In this document: piece after piece, positions 33,107-46,745 of the stretch | How the letters are laid out: each line of letters opens with the position of its first letter | How positions within the stretch are numbered: the stretch's first letter is position 1 | Source of the DNA: Owenia fusiformis | Taxonomy: Eukaryota > Annelida > Polychaeta > Sabellida > Oweniidae | Length of the DNA: 64,000 bases | Direction: 5' to 3' | Assembly (NCBI GenBank): GCA_903813345.2 | Contig: CAIIXF020000011.1 | Span: 9,894,842-9,958,841, forward strand | The notes under the pieces: model-generated | What the model was told of the DNA's origin: nothing | What the model saw: only the letters and a program-made list of their open reading frames with translations | Database searches by the model: none | Position numbers and translations under genes: made by a program

Positions 33107-35970
33107 AAAATAAAAAACCTTGCGCTGACCAGGAATCGACCCATGGCAGGCTGGATGACAGGTTTGCATTCTACCACTACACCATCAGTGATTTCATGGT
33201 GTAAGTAAAGTATAATTCATAAAAGATGTAGTTTCTCTTCATATCAGTATTTAAATAAAAAACATTGCACTGACCAGGAATCGAACCACTGCCAGCTGGA
33301 TGAAAGGTTAGCATTCTACCACTGAACCATCAGTGCTTTCATGTTAGAAGTCAAGTACAATTCATAAAAATAGTAATTTCTCTTCATATAAGTATTTAAA
33401 TGAAAAATATTGCACCGACCAGGAATCGACCCATGGCTAGCTGGATGACAGGTTAGCATTCTTCCACTGAACCATCAGTTATTTCATGGTGTCCCTAAAA
33501 TATAATTCATAAAAATTGTAATTTTTCTTCTTATTAGTATTTAAATGAAAAACCTTGCTCTGACCAGGTATCGACCCATGGCGAGCTGGTGACAGGTTAG
33601 CATTCTACCACTACACCATCAGTGCTTTCATGTTGTAAGTAAAGTATAATTCATAAAAGATGTTGTTTCTCTTCATATCAGTATTTAAATGAAAAACATT
33701 GCACTGACCAGGAATCGAACCATGGCCAGCTTGATGACAGGTTAGCATTCTACCACTGAACCATCAGTGCTTCCATACTGTAAAATATAATGCATAAAAC
33801 TAGTAATTTCTCTTCATATAAGTATTAGAATGAAAAACATTGAACTGACCAGAGTCGAACCATGGCCAGCTGGATGACAGGCGAGCATTCTACCACTGAA
33901 CCATCAGTGCTTTCATGTTGTATGTAAAATATAATTCATTATAAATATAATTTCTCTTCATATCAGTATTTAAATTAAAAACCTTGCGCTGACCAGGAAT
34001 CGACCCATGGCAAGCTGGATGACAGGTTAGCATTCTACCACTGAACCATTAGTGCTTCCATACTAAAATATAATGCATAAAACTTGTAATTTCTCTTCAT
34101 ATAAGTATTTAAATGAAAAACATTGAACTGACCAGGAATCGAACCATGGCCAGGTGGAAGACAGGCGAGCATTGTACCACTGAGCCATCAGTGCTTTCCT
34201 GTTATCCCTAAAATATAATTCATAGAAATAGTAGTTTCTCTTCATATCAGTATTTAAATGAAAAACATTGCACCGACCAGGAATCGACCCATGGACAGCT
34301 GGATGACAGGCGAGCATTCTACCACTGAACCATAAGTGCTTTCATGTTGTAAGAAAAATATAATTCATAAAAATTGTAATTTCTCTTCATATCAGTATTT
34401 AAATGAAAAAAATTGCACTGACCAGGAATCGACCCATGGCCAGCTTGATGACAGGTTAGCATTCTACCACTGAACCATCCATGCTCAAATGTTGTAACTA
34501 AAGAATAATTCATAAAATATGTAATTTCTCTTCATAACCTTATTTAAATGAAAAACATTGCACTGACCAGGACGACCCATGGCCAGCTGGATGACAGGTT
34601 AGCATTCTACCACTGAACCATCAGTGCTTTCATGTAATAGGTAAAATATAATTCATTAAAAATGTAATTTCTCTTCATATCAGTATTTAAATAAAAAATT
34701 GCACTGACCAGGAATCGACCCATGGCCAGCTGGATGACAGGGGAGCATTCTACCACTGAACCATCAGTGCTTTCATGTTGTAAGTAAAGTATAATTCATA
34801 AAAGATGTAGTTTCTCTATAACATTATTTAAATGAAAATTGCACTGACCAGGAATTGAACCATGGCCAGCTAGATGACAGGCGAGCATTCTACCACTGAA
34901 CCATCAATGCTTTCATGTTGTAAGTAAAGTATAATTCATAAAAAATGTAGTTTCTCTTTATATAAGTATTTAAATGAAAAACATTGCACTGACCAGGAAT
35001 TGAACCATGGCCAGCTGGATGACAGGCGAGCATTCTACCACTGAACCATCAGTGCTTTCATGTTGTCCCTAAAATATAATTCATGAAAAATGTAATTTCT
35101 CTACATATCAGTATTTAAATGAAAAACTTTGCGCTGACCAGAAATCGACCCATGTTGAGCTGGATGACAGGTTAGCATTCTACCACTACACCATCAGTGC
35201 TTTCATGTTGTAAGTAAAGTACAATTCATAGAAATAGTAATTTCTCTTCATATAAGTATTTAAATGAAAAAGATTGCACTGACCAGGAATTGAACCATGG
35301 CCAGCTGGATGACAGACGAGCATTCTACCACTACACCCTCAGTGCTTTCATGTTGCAAGTAAATTATAATTCATAAAAGATGTAGTTTCTCTTCATATAA
35401 GTATTTAAATGAAAAAGATTGCACTGACCAGGAATTGAACCATGGCCAGCTGGATGACAGGCGAGCATTCTACCGCTACACCCTCAGTGCTTTCATGTTG
35501 CAAGTAAAGTATAATTCATAAAAGATGTAGTTTCTCTTCATATCAGAATTTAAATGAAAAACATTGCGCTGACAAGATTTCGAACCATTACCAGGTGGAT
35601 GACAGGCGAGCATTCGCATGTCGTCCCTAAAATATTATTCATAAAAATTGTAGTTTCTCTTCATATCAGTATTTAAATGAAAAACATTGCACTGACAAGC
35701 AGGAATCGACCCATGGCCAGCTGGATGACAGGAGAGCATTCTACCACTTAACCATCAGTGCTTTCATGTTGTAACTAAAGTTTAATTCATAAAAGATGTA
35801 GTATCTCTTCATATCAGTATTTAAATGCATACCATTGCACTGACCAGGAATTGAACCACTGCCAGCTTGATGACAGGTTAGCATTCTACCACTGAACCAT
35901 CCATTCTTTCATGTTGTAACTAAAGTATGATTCATAAAATATGTAATTTCTCTTCATATAATTATTTTAA
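33107..35970 (-). repeat. tRNA-like satellite array, block 7 (~20 monomers)
   Basis: The first kilobase parallels 55192-56100 monomer by monomer (shared AGTGATTTCATG, TGGATGAAAGGTTAGC, TGGCTAGCTGG). An A-box-less short variant lies near 35567. The block ends at TTAA MITE copy 3. Confidence 0.95.
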
Positions 35971-36334
35971 GGGGCAATAAGGACTGTAGAGAAAATAGGA
36001 AAGTTTTTCTTTTTTTTTGAGCTACCAAGGCAACATTTGGTTTAACATCTTCTTTGACATACCTATTTTCTTAAAATGTATGGATAAATTATCAATTTCA
36101 GCATGAAGAAGTGTGAATTCAGTTCAAAGCTTCAAAAAGGGGACTTCCACTTTTATATTTTTAAGATCCACCATGTTTCAAGTGGAATATCAGCTAAAAT
36201 AATGTTTATCTAGGGGGTTTCTTTGTAGATAATAAAAATAGATATGTTAGTCCTGATGAAATATCCAAGCTTAAATATATTTTGACACTGGTCCATGATC
36301 GTTGAATGACCCCTCTACACTAATTATTGCACCT
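35971..36334. mobile_element. ~365-bp TTAA MITE, copy 3
   Basis: Same ends, insertion site and flanks as copy 1, and shares its diagnostic bases; a duplicate of that insertion. Confidence 0.75.
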
Positions 36335-39300
36335 TTAAATGAAAAACATTGCACTGACCAGGAATCGACCCATGGCCAGCTGGATGACAGTTAGCAGTCT
36401 ACCACAGAACCATCAGTGCTTCCATACTGTAAAATATAATGCATAAAACTAGTAATTTCTTTTCATATAAGTATTTAAATGAAAAACATTGAACTGACCA
36501 GGAATCGAACCATGGCCAGCTGGATGACAGTCGAGCATTCTACCACTGAACCATCAGTGCTTTCATGTTGTAGGTAAAGTACAATTCATGGAAATAGTAA
36601 TTTCTCTTCATATAAGTATTTAAATGAAAAAGATTGCACTGACAAGGAATTGAACCATGGCCAGCTGGATGACAGGCGAGCATTCTACCACTACACCCTC
36701 AGTGCTTTCATGTTGCAAGTAAAGTATAATTCATAAAAGATGAACTTTCATGTTGTTACTAAAGTACAATTCATAAAAATAGTAATTCTACCACTGAACC
36801 ATCAGTGCTTTCATGTTGTAAGTGAAGTATAATTCATAAAAGATGTTGTTTCTCTTCATATCAGTATTTAAATGAAAAACATTGCACTGACCGGGAATCG
36901 AACCACTGCCAGTTGGATGACAGGTTAGCATTCTACCTCTGAACCATCAGTGCTTTCATGTTGTAAGTAAAGTACAATACAAAAAAATAGTAATTTCTCT
37001 TCATATCAGTATTTAAATGAAAAAGATTGCACTGACCAGGAATTGAACCATGGCCAGCTGGATGACAGGCGAGCATTCTACCACTACACCCTCAGTGCTT
37101 TCATGTTGCAAGTAAAGTATAATTCATAAAAGATGTAGTTTCTCTTCATATCAGTATTTAAATGAAAAACATTGCACTGAAATATTATTCATAAAAGATG
37201 TAGTTTCCCTTCATATCAGTATATAAATGAAAAACATTGCGCTTACAAGAATTGGAACCACTACCAGGTGAATGACAGGCGAGCATTCTACCACTGAACC
37301 ATCAGTGCTTTCATGTTGTCCATAAAATATTATTCATAAAAATTGTAATTTCTCTTCATATCAGTATTTAAATGAAAAACATTGCACTGACCAGCAGGAA
37401 TCGACCCATGGCCAGCTGGATGAAGGCGAGCATTCTACCATTGAACCATCAGAACTTTCATGTTGTTACTAAAGTACAATTCATAAAAATAGTAATATCT
37501 CTTCATATAAGTATTCAAATGAAAAATATTGCAGTGACCAGGAATTGAACCATGGCCAGATTGATGACAGGCGAGCATTCTACCACTGAACCATCAGCAA
37601 AACATTGCACTGACCAGGAATTGAACCATGGCCAACTGGATGACAGGCGAGCATTCTACCACTGAACCATCAATGCTTTCGTGTTGTTACTAAAGTACAA
37701 TTCATAAAAACAGTAATTTCTCTTCATATAAGTATTTATATGAAAAATATTGCACTGACCAGGAATTGAACCATGGCCAGCTGGATGACAGGCGAGCATT
37801 CTACCACTGAACCATCAGTGCTTTCATGTTGTAAGTAAAGTATAATTCACAAAAGATGTAGTTTCTCCTCATATAAGTATTTAAATGCAAAACATTGCAC
37901 TGACCAGGAATTGATCCACTGCCAGCAGGATGACAGGCGATCATTCTACCACTGAACCATCAGTGCTTTCATGTTGTCCCTAAAATATTATTCATAAAAG
38001 ATGAAGTTTCCCTTCATATCAGTATTTAAATGAAAAACATTGCGCTGACAAGAATTCGAACCACTTCCAGCTGGATGACAGGCGAGCATTCTACCACTGA
38101 ACCATCATTGCTTTCATGTCGTCCCTAAAATATTATTCATAAAAATTGTAATTTCTCTTCATATCAGTATTTAAATGAAAAACATTGCACTGACCAGCAG
38201 GAATCGACCCATGGCCAGCTGGATGACAGGCGAGCATTCTACCACTGAACCATCATTGCTTTCATGAACCATCAGCAAAACATTGCACTGACCAGGAATT
38301 GAACCATGGCCAACTGGATGACAGGCGAGCATTCTACCACTGAACCATCAATGCTTTCGTGTTGTTACTAAAGTACAATTCATAAAAATAGTAATTTCTC
38401 TTCAAATAAGTATTTAAATGAAAAACATTGCACTGACCAGGAATTGAACCATGGCCAGCTGGATGACAGGCGAGCATTCTACCAATGAACCATCATTGTT
38501 TTCATGTTGTAAGTAAAGTATAATTCATAAAAGATGTAGTTTCTCTTCACATAAGTATTTAAATGCAAAACATTGCACTGACCAGGAATTGAACCATGGC
38601 CAGCTGGATTACAGGGGGCATTCTACCAATGAACCATCAGTGCTTTCATGTTCCCCCGAAAATATAATTCATAAAAATTGTAATTTCTCTTCATATGAGT
38701 ATTAAAATGAAAAACCTTGCGCTGACCAGGAATCGACCCATGGACAGCTGAATGACAGGTTAGCATTCTACCACTACACCATCAGTGCTCTCATGTTACA
38801 AGTAAAGTATAATTCATAAAATATGTAGTTTCTCTTCATATCAGTATTTAAATGTAAAACATTGCACTGACCAGAATTCGAACCACTGCCAGCTAGATGA
38901 CAGGCGAGCATTCTACCATTGAACCACCAGTGCTTTCATGTTGTCCCTAAAATATTATTCATAAAAGATGTAGTTTCCCTTCATATCAGTATTTAAACAA
39001 AAAACATTGCACTGACCAGGAATTGAACCATGGCCAGCTGGATGACAGGCGAGCATTCTACCACTGAACCATCCATACTTTCATGTTGTAACTAAAGTAT
39101 AATTCATAAAATATGTTATTTCTCTTCATATCAGTATCTAAATGAAAAACATTGCACTGACCAGGAATCGAACCACGGCCAGCTTGATGACAGTTTAGCA
39201 TTCTACCACTGAACCATCAGTGCTACTATACTGTGAAATATAATGCATAAAACTAGTAATTTCTCTTCATATAAGTATTTAAATGAAAAACATTGTACTG

Positions 39301-41108
39301 ACCAGGAATCGACCCATGGCCAGCTTGATGACAGGTGAGCATTCGACGACTGAACCATCAGTGCTTTCATGTTGTCCCAAAAATTTTATTCATGAAAATT
39401 GTAATTTCTCTTCATATAAGTATTTAAATGAAAAACATTGCACTGACCAGGAATCGACCCATGGGCAGCTGGATGACAGGCAAGCATTCTACCACTGAAC
39501 CATAAGTGCATTCATGTTGTCCCTAAAATATAATTCATAAAAATTGTAATTTCTCTTCATATAAGTATTTAAACGAAAAACATTGCACCGACCAGGAATC
39601 GACCCATGGCCAGCTGGAAGACAGGTTAGCATTCTACCACTGAACCATCAGTTCTTTCATGTTGTCCCTAAAATATAATTCATAAAAATTGTAATTTTTC
39701 TTCTTATTATTATTTAAATGAAAAACCTTGCGCTGACCAAGAATCGACCCATGGCAAGCTGGATGACAGGTTAGCATTCTACACTGAACCATCAGTGCTT
39801 CCATACTGTAAAATATAATGCATAAAACTAGTAATTTCTCTTCATATAAGTATTAGAATGAAAAACATTGAACTGACCAGGAATCGAACAATGGCCAGCT
39901 GGATGAGAGGCGAGCATTCTACCACTGTACCATCAGTGCCTTCATATTGTGAGTTGTGTATAATTCATAAAAAAATGTAATTTCTCTTCATATCAGTATA
40001 TAAATAAAAAACATTGCACTGACCAGGAATCGAACCACTGCCAGTTGGATGACAGGTTAGCATTCTACCACTGAACCATCAGTGCTTTCATGTTAGAAGT
40101 AAAGTACAATTCATTAAAATAGTAATTTCTCTTCATATAAGTATTGAAATGAAAAACATTGCACCGACCAGGAATCGACCCATGGCCAGCTGGATGACAG
40201 GTTAGCATTCTACCACTGAACCATCAGTTCTTTCATGTTGTCCCTAAAATATAATTCATAAAAATTGTAATTTTTCTTCTTATTAGTATTTAAATGAAAA
40301 ACCTTGCGCTGACCAGGAATCGACCCATGGCGAGCTGGATGACAGGTTAGCATTCTACCACTACACCATCAGTTCTTTCATGTTGTAAGTAAAGTATAAT
40401 TCACAAAAGATGTTGTTTCTCTTCATATCAGTATTTAAATGAAAAACATTGCACTGACAGGAATCGAACCACGGCCAGCTTGATTACAGTTTAGCATTCT
40501 ACCACTGAACCATCAGTGCTTCCATACTGTAAAATATAATGCATAAAACTAGTAATATCTCTTCATATAAGTATTAGAATGAAAAACAGTGAACTGACCA
40601 GGAATCGAACCATGGCCAGCTGGATAACAAGCAAGCATTCTACCACTGAACCATCAGTACTTTCATGTTTTATGTAAATTATAATTCATTATAAATGTAA
40701 TTTGTCTTCATATCAGTATTTAAATGAAAAACATTTCGCTGACCAGGAATCGACCCTTGGCAAGCTGGATGACAGGTTAGCATTCTACCACTGAACCATC
40801 AGTGCTTCCATACTAAAATATAATGCATAAAACTAGTAATTTCTCTTCATATAAGTATTTAAATGAAAAACATTGAACTGACCAGGAATCGAACCATGGC
40901 CAGCTGGATGACAGGCGAGCATTGTACCGCAGAACCATCAGTGGTTCCATACTGTAAAATATAATGCATAAAACTAGTAATTTCTCTTCATATAAGTATT
41001 TAAATGAAAAACATTGAACTGACCAGGAATCGACCCATGGCCAGCTGGATGACAGGTGAGCATTCGACCACTGAACCATCAGTGCTTTCATAGTAATTTC
41101 TCTTCATA
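36335..41108 (-). repeat. tRNA-like satellite array, block 8 (~33 monomers)
   Basis: Tandem monomers; near 36740-36800 two partial units are scrambled (GATGAACTTTCATG, AGTAATTCTACC). The stretch 36880-38700 parallels parts of 25080-27600 and 57540-58750. It ends at the TA where the GGGGCGATCC mariner entered (41107-41108). Confidence 0.95.
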
Positions 41109-42152
41109 CAAGGGGCGATCCATATATTCTGATAACAATGCTCTCATTTTGTGATTTTTTCACATATCCCTCTCATTTTTGCAGAAATTGTAGATTATGT
41201 AATTACACATACAATGCTAAAATATTATTGCTATATCTTAAATTATCAATGAGATAAGGTTGCCATGGTAACCTGTATTAAGGGTAGGCAGGTCAATTCA
41301 ATTATAACATATAAATATCATAATAACTTGTTATTTTAATTATTCTAAAGCATGCGGAAATCATGCATCTTTTCTTAAAAAGTTTGGTATTGTTACTCGT
41401 TGTTTCTTGCTTAACAAATGTTAATATGTCCTCACTTGTCTATAACATCACAACAAATCACAATAGCATTGTAGGACAGAATGGGCCAATTGACATTACA
41501 TGTTATGAGACACACCAAAAATCAAATTGTCAGATGAGGTTAATGTGGCTGATGCAGAGTGTGACATTAACGGATATATTAGGGCATTCGATTTTTTTCT
41601 TTCAAGAATAAGAGGACACTGTCAGAGACATACCTGGACTCATTTAGTGCATGGGCAAGGTGTTATATCTGCATAAAGAATCTATAGGTAGTATTGTAAA
41701 GAGGAGGGCAAGGTCACTGTTGAAGATCATCCACAATCTGGTTGCAAGAGCTTGCGGACAGAGAATAACACTACGATAAATTGAGATGTTACTTATGAAA
41801 AGATAGCTATCCCACTGTATAAATTATCAAACAAGGGCAACAGGGGTATGGAACAGATCAATGAATAATTGGCAATGAATGGAAGATGCGTTTGATCTGC
41901 TTAAAATAGGTACCGAGGAATGATTAAATTAACATATTTATCTATTTTAGACGTTATATTTTAACTGACCTGCCTACCCTAAATACAGGTTACCATGGCA
42001 ACCTTATTTCAAGATTAATTTAAGATATAGCTAAATTATTTTAGCATCGTATGTGTAACTACATAATCTACATGTTCTGAAAAAATGAAAGGGATATGTG
42101 AAAAAATCACAAAATGAGAGCATTTTTATCAGAATATATGGATCGCCCCTTG
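41109..42152 (+). mobile_element. Mariner-type element with ~230-bp TIRs (CAAGGGGCGATCC ends)
   Basis: Ends CAAGGGGCGATCCATATATT and its inverse, flanked by TA on both sides (41107-41108, 42153-42154). TIRs extend about 230 bp and include GGTTGCCATGGTAACCTGTA. The centre carries a decayed transposase. A left-truncated duplicate is at 30667-31398. Confidence 0.85.
41363..41800 (+). pseudogene. Mariner transposase N-terminal remnant with leader-like ORF
   Basis: The only open frame (41363-41611, 82 residues) starts MHLFLKSLVLLLVVSCL, which resembles a signal peptide, and has no family match that I recognise. About 80 bp further on, at about 41698-41770, the plus strand reads EEGKVTVEDHPQSGCKSLRT, matching the mariner pattern G..TVEDxPRSGRPxTSRTEEN between the DNA-binding and catalytic domains. 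The remainder is full of stops. The signal-peptide look is probably chance within an AT-rich decayed element, because the second copy at 30651-30857 lacks this beginning. Confidence 0.45.
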
Positions 42153-42160
42153 TATAAGTA

Positions 42161-42736
42161 CAGGGTGGTCAAAAAAAATGGAAACCCTTACACCATTTTC
42201 CTCATATATTTGTCATTTTAAGAAATAACTTCCTGATATTTTGTACATTTGTACACCATTCAATTTCCTACCAGCCTACTTCATTTATATGACCATCGGA
42301 TTGATATTAACAATGTTACAGCACTTTACAGAACAGCCCTAATGGCCACTATTGTGCTGTCAGGCCACCTGCACTCCCTGTCCAAAATGTCCCTACCTGT
42401 AGGGATATGGCAAGGAAAAAGTGTATGAGAATGACCTCAGGACAATCACAAATCTAAAAAGTGAGATCATCCGTATCATTCAGGCCATACCTGCTGAGGA
42501 ATGCATTCGGCCCATTGACAACTGTGCAGGTTTGCCTACAGCGCAATGATGGCCAAAATTGAAGCATGTTATTCAAAGTGCTGTAAAATTGTGACTATCA
42601 GTTTGATTGTCATGAAATTTGGTAGGGTGGTAGGAAATTGAATCATGTACAAATGTGTGAAATATCAGGGAGTAATTTCTTAAAATGATAAAGATATTAG
42701 GAAAATGCAGGGTTTCCATTTTTTTTGACCACCCTG
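42161..42736 (+). mobile_element. Short mariner (CAGGGTGGTCAAAAAA ends), 576 bp
   Basis: Ends CAGGGTGGTCAAAAAAAATG and its inverse, flanked by TA. The removed site reconstructs AAGTATTTAAATG, the normal monomer spacer. The left part of the centre resembles a mariner transposase tail on the plus strand (NDLRTITNLKSEIIRIIQAI, PAEECIRPIDNCAG near 42430-42540). This is a deletion derivative, inserted 8 bp from the preceding mariner. Confidence 0.8.
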
Positions 42737-42960
42737 TATTTAAATGAAAAACATTGGACTGACCAGGAATCGACCCATGGGCAGCTGGATGACAGGGGAG
42801 CATTCTACCACTGAACCATCAGTGCATTCATGTTGTAAATAAAGTATAATTCATAAAAGATGTAGTTTCTCTTCATATAAGTATTTAAATGCAAAACATT
42901 GCACTTACCAGGAATTGAGCCATGGCCAGTTGGATTAATTTCTCTTCATATCAGTATTTA
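42737..42960 (-). repeat. tRNA-like satellite array, block 9 (~1.5 monomers)
   Basis: One complete and one partial monomer between mariners; ends at the TA of mariner copy C. Confidence 0.9.
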
Positions 42961-43276
42961 CAGGGCGTTCATAAAGTTCTTGCAAAAGTGCTCTAAAATT
43001 TTGGTATCTCAGTCAATCTGGCTGATATTTTCACTCAGTATACCTACACTATTCATACATTGAGATCCAAAGTTATAATCAATAGGCCATTGAAGAATAA
43101 AAGTTATGGTAGCTATAGTCACATGAGTCGGGGGTAGGCGGAGCAGGGAAAAAGGATCTGTTTTGTTTGAATGTTCAAAATGTTTTTACCTTGTCCTGTT
43201 TACTTCAATAACAGTATCTCAAAGAGTATAAGTATTCAAAATAGTGTCCACCATGGTTTATACACCTCTGCTGTCT
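42961..43276 (-). mobile_element. Mariner copy C, left part (before LINE insertion)
   Basis: Identical in layout to the first ~315 bp of copy B. It stops at CCTCTGCTGTCT (43265-43276), the LINE target duplication; the element resumes at 54439. Confidence 0.85.
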
Positions 43277-43354
43277 TTTTTTTCTTTTTTAAATCATGTA
43301 TATATTTCTCATTTTATAACTTTGTATACAAGTGCATCAGGTCATTTTACAATA

Positions 43355-43432
43355 TTACAATATTTGTGAAAAATGATATAATTTCAATTCTTGAACATTA
43401 TTACAATAGTTTACAAATATAACGTCCCTTAA
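43355..43432 (-). pseudogene. LINE ORF2 last ~26 codons
   Basis: After removing the foldback and one TTAA, ORF2 reads on from WYPLR into DVIFVNYCNNVQELKLYHFS, QIL and a TAA at 43355-43357. The continuous frame across the insertion confirms both the insertion point and the TTAA duplication. Confidence 0.85.
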
Positions 43433-43700
43433 GAAAAAAGCCATGGTAACCATGGTATTCCATGGTGCGTCCATGGTAATCCATGGTTTTCCATGGAAAT
43501 TCATGGTTTTTCATGGTATTTTCCATGGAAATTCATGGATACCCATGGTAATCTTCCATGGATATTTACCATGATTTTCCGTGGTAATTGGTGGTTTGGT
43601 AATTGTTTTTTCATGAACATGCCATGTTTTTACCATGACACTTGACACTTGGCAGGTTTTGTTTTTACCAAAATCTTCAAAATTGAATCAATATTTTAAC
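43433..43700 (+). repeat. Foldback left terminal inverted repeat, CCATGG-rich
   Basis: Contains about ten CCATGG or near-CCATGG palindromes every 12-25 bp (for example TTCCATGGAAATTCATGG). Pairs with 49955-50223. Confidence 0.85.
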
Positions 43701-43740
43701 GAATGAATCCAAGCTGGATTAAGAATTAGTCTCATTAATC

Positions 43741-44529
43741 ATAGATAAAAGAATATGACACCCCCCCCCACCCCAAAATCTTTGAGAAAGTCAACCTTCT
43801 TGACAAAAGCTGGTTTCAGGCCTGAAATACAACCATGTTTTTACAATCTGAATATATGTTTAGTACATTCTGTACATAGTGTCATATGACAAAGAACTGT
43901 TTACTTAATATTTTTTTAATTGATGATTTGACCCCACAATTAAAAGTAATAATTTGTTTGCTGGGATTTGCTATCATTTAACTTTGGCACTTATGTAAAA
44001 AAAGACAAAATAAGTGATAAAATCAGCTCACTGGATTCCCTTATTGCAGACTGAATAAACATTTTTACTTGGAGTAAATCCTATTTGGTTTTATTTGATC
44101 AACAATGAGTTTTTGACTTGCACTGTCTACACTCACAGACAATAATAATTACTGAAGAGGGAGCATTAGAAAGAGTAAGATTATCATATAGAATAACAAT
44201 TAAGATCAGAATATTTAAGAATTATGCAAATGAACTCTTATAATCTGTTGTAAAGAGATTAATCGTTTGACATTAATTTGAGAGTTAAGACACCTAATTA
44301 ACATAGAATAATGGCAACCAAATATTTAAAAATTATGCAAATGATTATTTATTCCTATTCAAAGACAAATCAATTTTAATTACTTATACTATGTTTCATG
44401 TTTTAAGCCAAATGGTATTAGTGTGTGCCAAATTGCTTTCTAAGTGGCTTAGTTAGGCTAAACCTATGTTGTGGTAGCTTACTATGAATTGACCCATAGT
44501 CATTTTAGATTGATCTATTATCTATTCTT
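43741..44529. other. Foldback interior, unassigned
   Basis: AT-rich, with a C9 run near 43762. I see no gene. Confidence 0.4.
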
Positions 44530-44834
44530 TTTTACTTGTCTGCAGTCAAAATAGTGACACGAAAGGGCTAAACGGCTTGCACCAAGGTGCGACCGTCAAA
44601 AAGATGAGTTTGAAAAATATACATTTTTTTTTAATAATACTTGTTAGTATACAAAATAAGATGCAAATTTGATATTGATGTGTAATGATAGTCCATTCGG
44701 GTGTGGTAATTTTATGAACAACAATTATGGTAAAAAATTGGATATTTATGACCTTAAAATGCATTTTCAATTAAAAAGTTACTGTTGTCAAGCATATTAT
44801 TGCTTTTTTATATAGTCAGTGTTTTTTAAATATA

Positions 44835-45130
44835 CCAATAAACATTTCATTAGTTTTTGACAAAGTAAATAATTATAGGGCTCACACAAGGATCAACTTT
44901 GTTCATAGCATTTTCAGTGATTAAGTGATGTTTTGAAAAAATACGAAGGTAAACTCAATTTTATTTTTTATTTGTTGAAGAAAAAAACAATTATATGTTT
45001 GTTTTCTTGATTCGACTGAAAAATCTCAATTCATCGCCCTTGCTTCGCAAGCAGGAGAGTCTACACCAGTACGAAAAAGTCTTCAAAAAGTTGATCCTTG
45101 TGTGAGCCCTACAATTATTTACTTTGTCAA
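44835..45130. repeat. Inner palindrome with AGGGCTCACACAAGGATCAA arms
   Basis: TTTGACAAAGTAAATAATTA then AGGGCTCACACAAGGATCAA at the left recur inverted at 45090-45135 around a ~200-bp loop. A second copy of the palindrome lies at about 48500-48775, in the other half of the foldback. Confidence 0.75.
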
Positions 45131-45477
45131 AAACTTATATAATGGTTATTCGGATATATAAAAATCATTTAATAGGTAAAATAGGAATAGTATCATTTGA
45201 TTTTGAATAAAAAGTATTACGAGCATATAGTGCATCACTTAGTTTATAGCTTGCAGACAGTGATCTAAGAGACATCATCTTGTAGTAATGGGTGTGACAG
45301 TGATGAGACGGGAATTGATTTTATTTATGCAAGTTTTGACAATCCTAGTATTGATGGTTTATCTTACGGACGTCATATTAAAAGATACCAGTTTGCATTA
45401 CATCAACATCAAAGAAGTTTGATTTGTTCACAGATATGTGTCAGCAGTTGCACTAGATTGATATACAACAAGATATG

Positions 45478-45818
45478 CAGGGGCGGATCCAGGAACCAAC
45501 AAGGGGGGGGGGGGCCAAATTCCAGGTCAGAGAAAAAAACGTCCGCGCTTGCGCGGAAAAAATTTTTGGGCCCCTAAAATCCAAAAGTGGGCCCAAATTT
45601 TGAAATTTTGAGGCCCATTTTCTTCAAAATTTGGCCTGAAATTAAAAAATAAGGCCTTCAAAGGCCCAGTAATGACCAAAAAGGCCCACTTTTTGGGGCC
45701 TGAAGGCCTTGTTTGGCCCAAAATCTTTTTTGGGCCCAATTTTTTTTTTCTGGGCCCACCCAAGGGGGGGGGCCCGGGCCCCCAGCCCCCCCCCCCCCCC
45801 CCCCCTAATCCGCCAGTG
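45478..45818. mobile_element. GC-rich hAT-like MITE
   Basis: Ends CAGGGGCGGATCCAGG and (inverted) CACTGGCGGATTAGGGG, with ATATG directly repeated on either side (45473-45477, 45819-45823). The interior is low complexity: homopolymer G and C runs and GGCCCAAAxTTTT-type phrases. Glycine/proline-rich frames here are not genes. Long G and C runs may be poorly assembled. Confidence 0.65.
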
Positions 45819-46039
45819 ATATGTGTGAGCATTCATTGCAACATTTACTTAAGAGTTATAATTTTACTAAATCTGATGGAAGATTAGATAATTAAAGTCT
45901 ATCTCTTTTGGTTTATTCAATTTGAATATTACTTTTGCAATAAAGATACCTTAGTTTTGAAACATTAGCAGCAATTTCATTTCAAAAAGATCAGTTTTCA
46001 ACTTTGTATGTTTTGTTCATAAAATGTGTATTCAACATA

Positions 46040-46745
46040 GGTCAAAAGTCAGGGTAATTTCTAGTTTAAAATATCAATATCTAGGATAGTTGGCATTTTA
46101 AGACATTTTGCCGATGGTGTGACCCTACACAACCGATGATTATGTGACCTGAGGTAAAGATCAACTGAATGGGTGTAGGTAATTTCAAGGTCAATATCTA
46201 GCAATTTGGTGTTTTAAGGCAATTGAGAACAATTCTGACCCTTGGCAATTATCACCGATTATTAGGTGACCTGTTGTCAGGGTCAAGGTCTATAGGTCAA
46301 GATCATTTCAAGATCATCAATATCTAAATATTTGGCTTTTTTGGGCTGAGGTTACCCTTTGTGAATCATGAATGTGTGACCTGAGGTCAAGGTTATTTTA
46401 AGGTCAAATATCAGTATCTAAGTATTTGGTGTATTAAGGCCCTGGTATCTGCTGTGGCCCCTAGCGACTCATGATAGGGTGACTTCCAAGGTCAATATCT
46501 AGCAATTTGGAGTTTAAAGGCAATTGAGAACAATTGTGACCTTTGGCGACCAATGATTGTGACCTGGTGTCAAGGTCATTTCAAGGTCAATATCTAGGTA
46601 GTTGGCAAATGTGGGGCTACAGTCCTATTTAATGACCAATGATAAAGTGACCAGAGATCTATAAGTCAATGTTTATGGATCAAGATCATTTCAAGGTCAT
46701 AGCTCAATATCTAATTAGTATTTGGCGTTTTGGGGCTGAACGTGT
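46040..46745. repeat. AGGTCA-rich tandem repeat (~110-125 bp period)
   Basis: Phrases AAGGTCAATATCTAGCAATT, GACCTGAGGTCAAGGT and TTTGGCxTTTxGGGCTGAxG recur about five to six times. It is rich in AGGTCA and TGACCT but is different sequence from the 4.84-5.98 kb repeat. Confidence 0.75.

Noticed and set aside
15705-34513. Repeated 60-90 codon frames such as MLACHPA..HGSIPGQCNVFHLNTDMKRNY on the minus strand of the array
   Set aside because: They are translations of the tRNA-like monomer. The ~145-bp period is not a multiple of three, so frames drift and stop; there is no codon bias or conserved protein.
14117-41108. Functional cluster of tRNA-Gly or tRNA-Asp genes
   Set aside because: The anticodon and T stems are mispaired in the monomers that I examined and acceptor changes are not compensated, so these look like tRNA-derived pseudogenes despite good promoter boxes.
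41363-41611. Small secreted protein with a signal peptide
   Set aside because: It lies inside a decayed mariner, and the duplicate at 30651-30857 lacks the leader; more likely a chance frame.
45527-45887. Gly/Pro-rich frames on both strands
   Set aside because: They are produced by homopolymer G/C runs of the hAT-like MITE.
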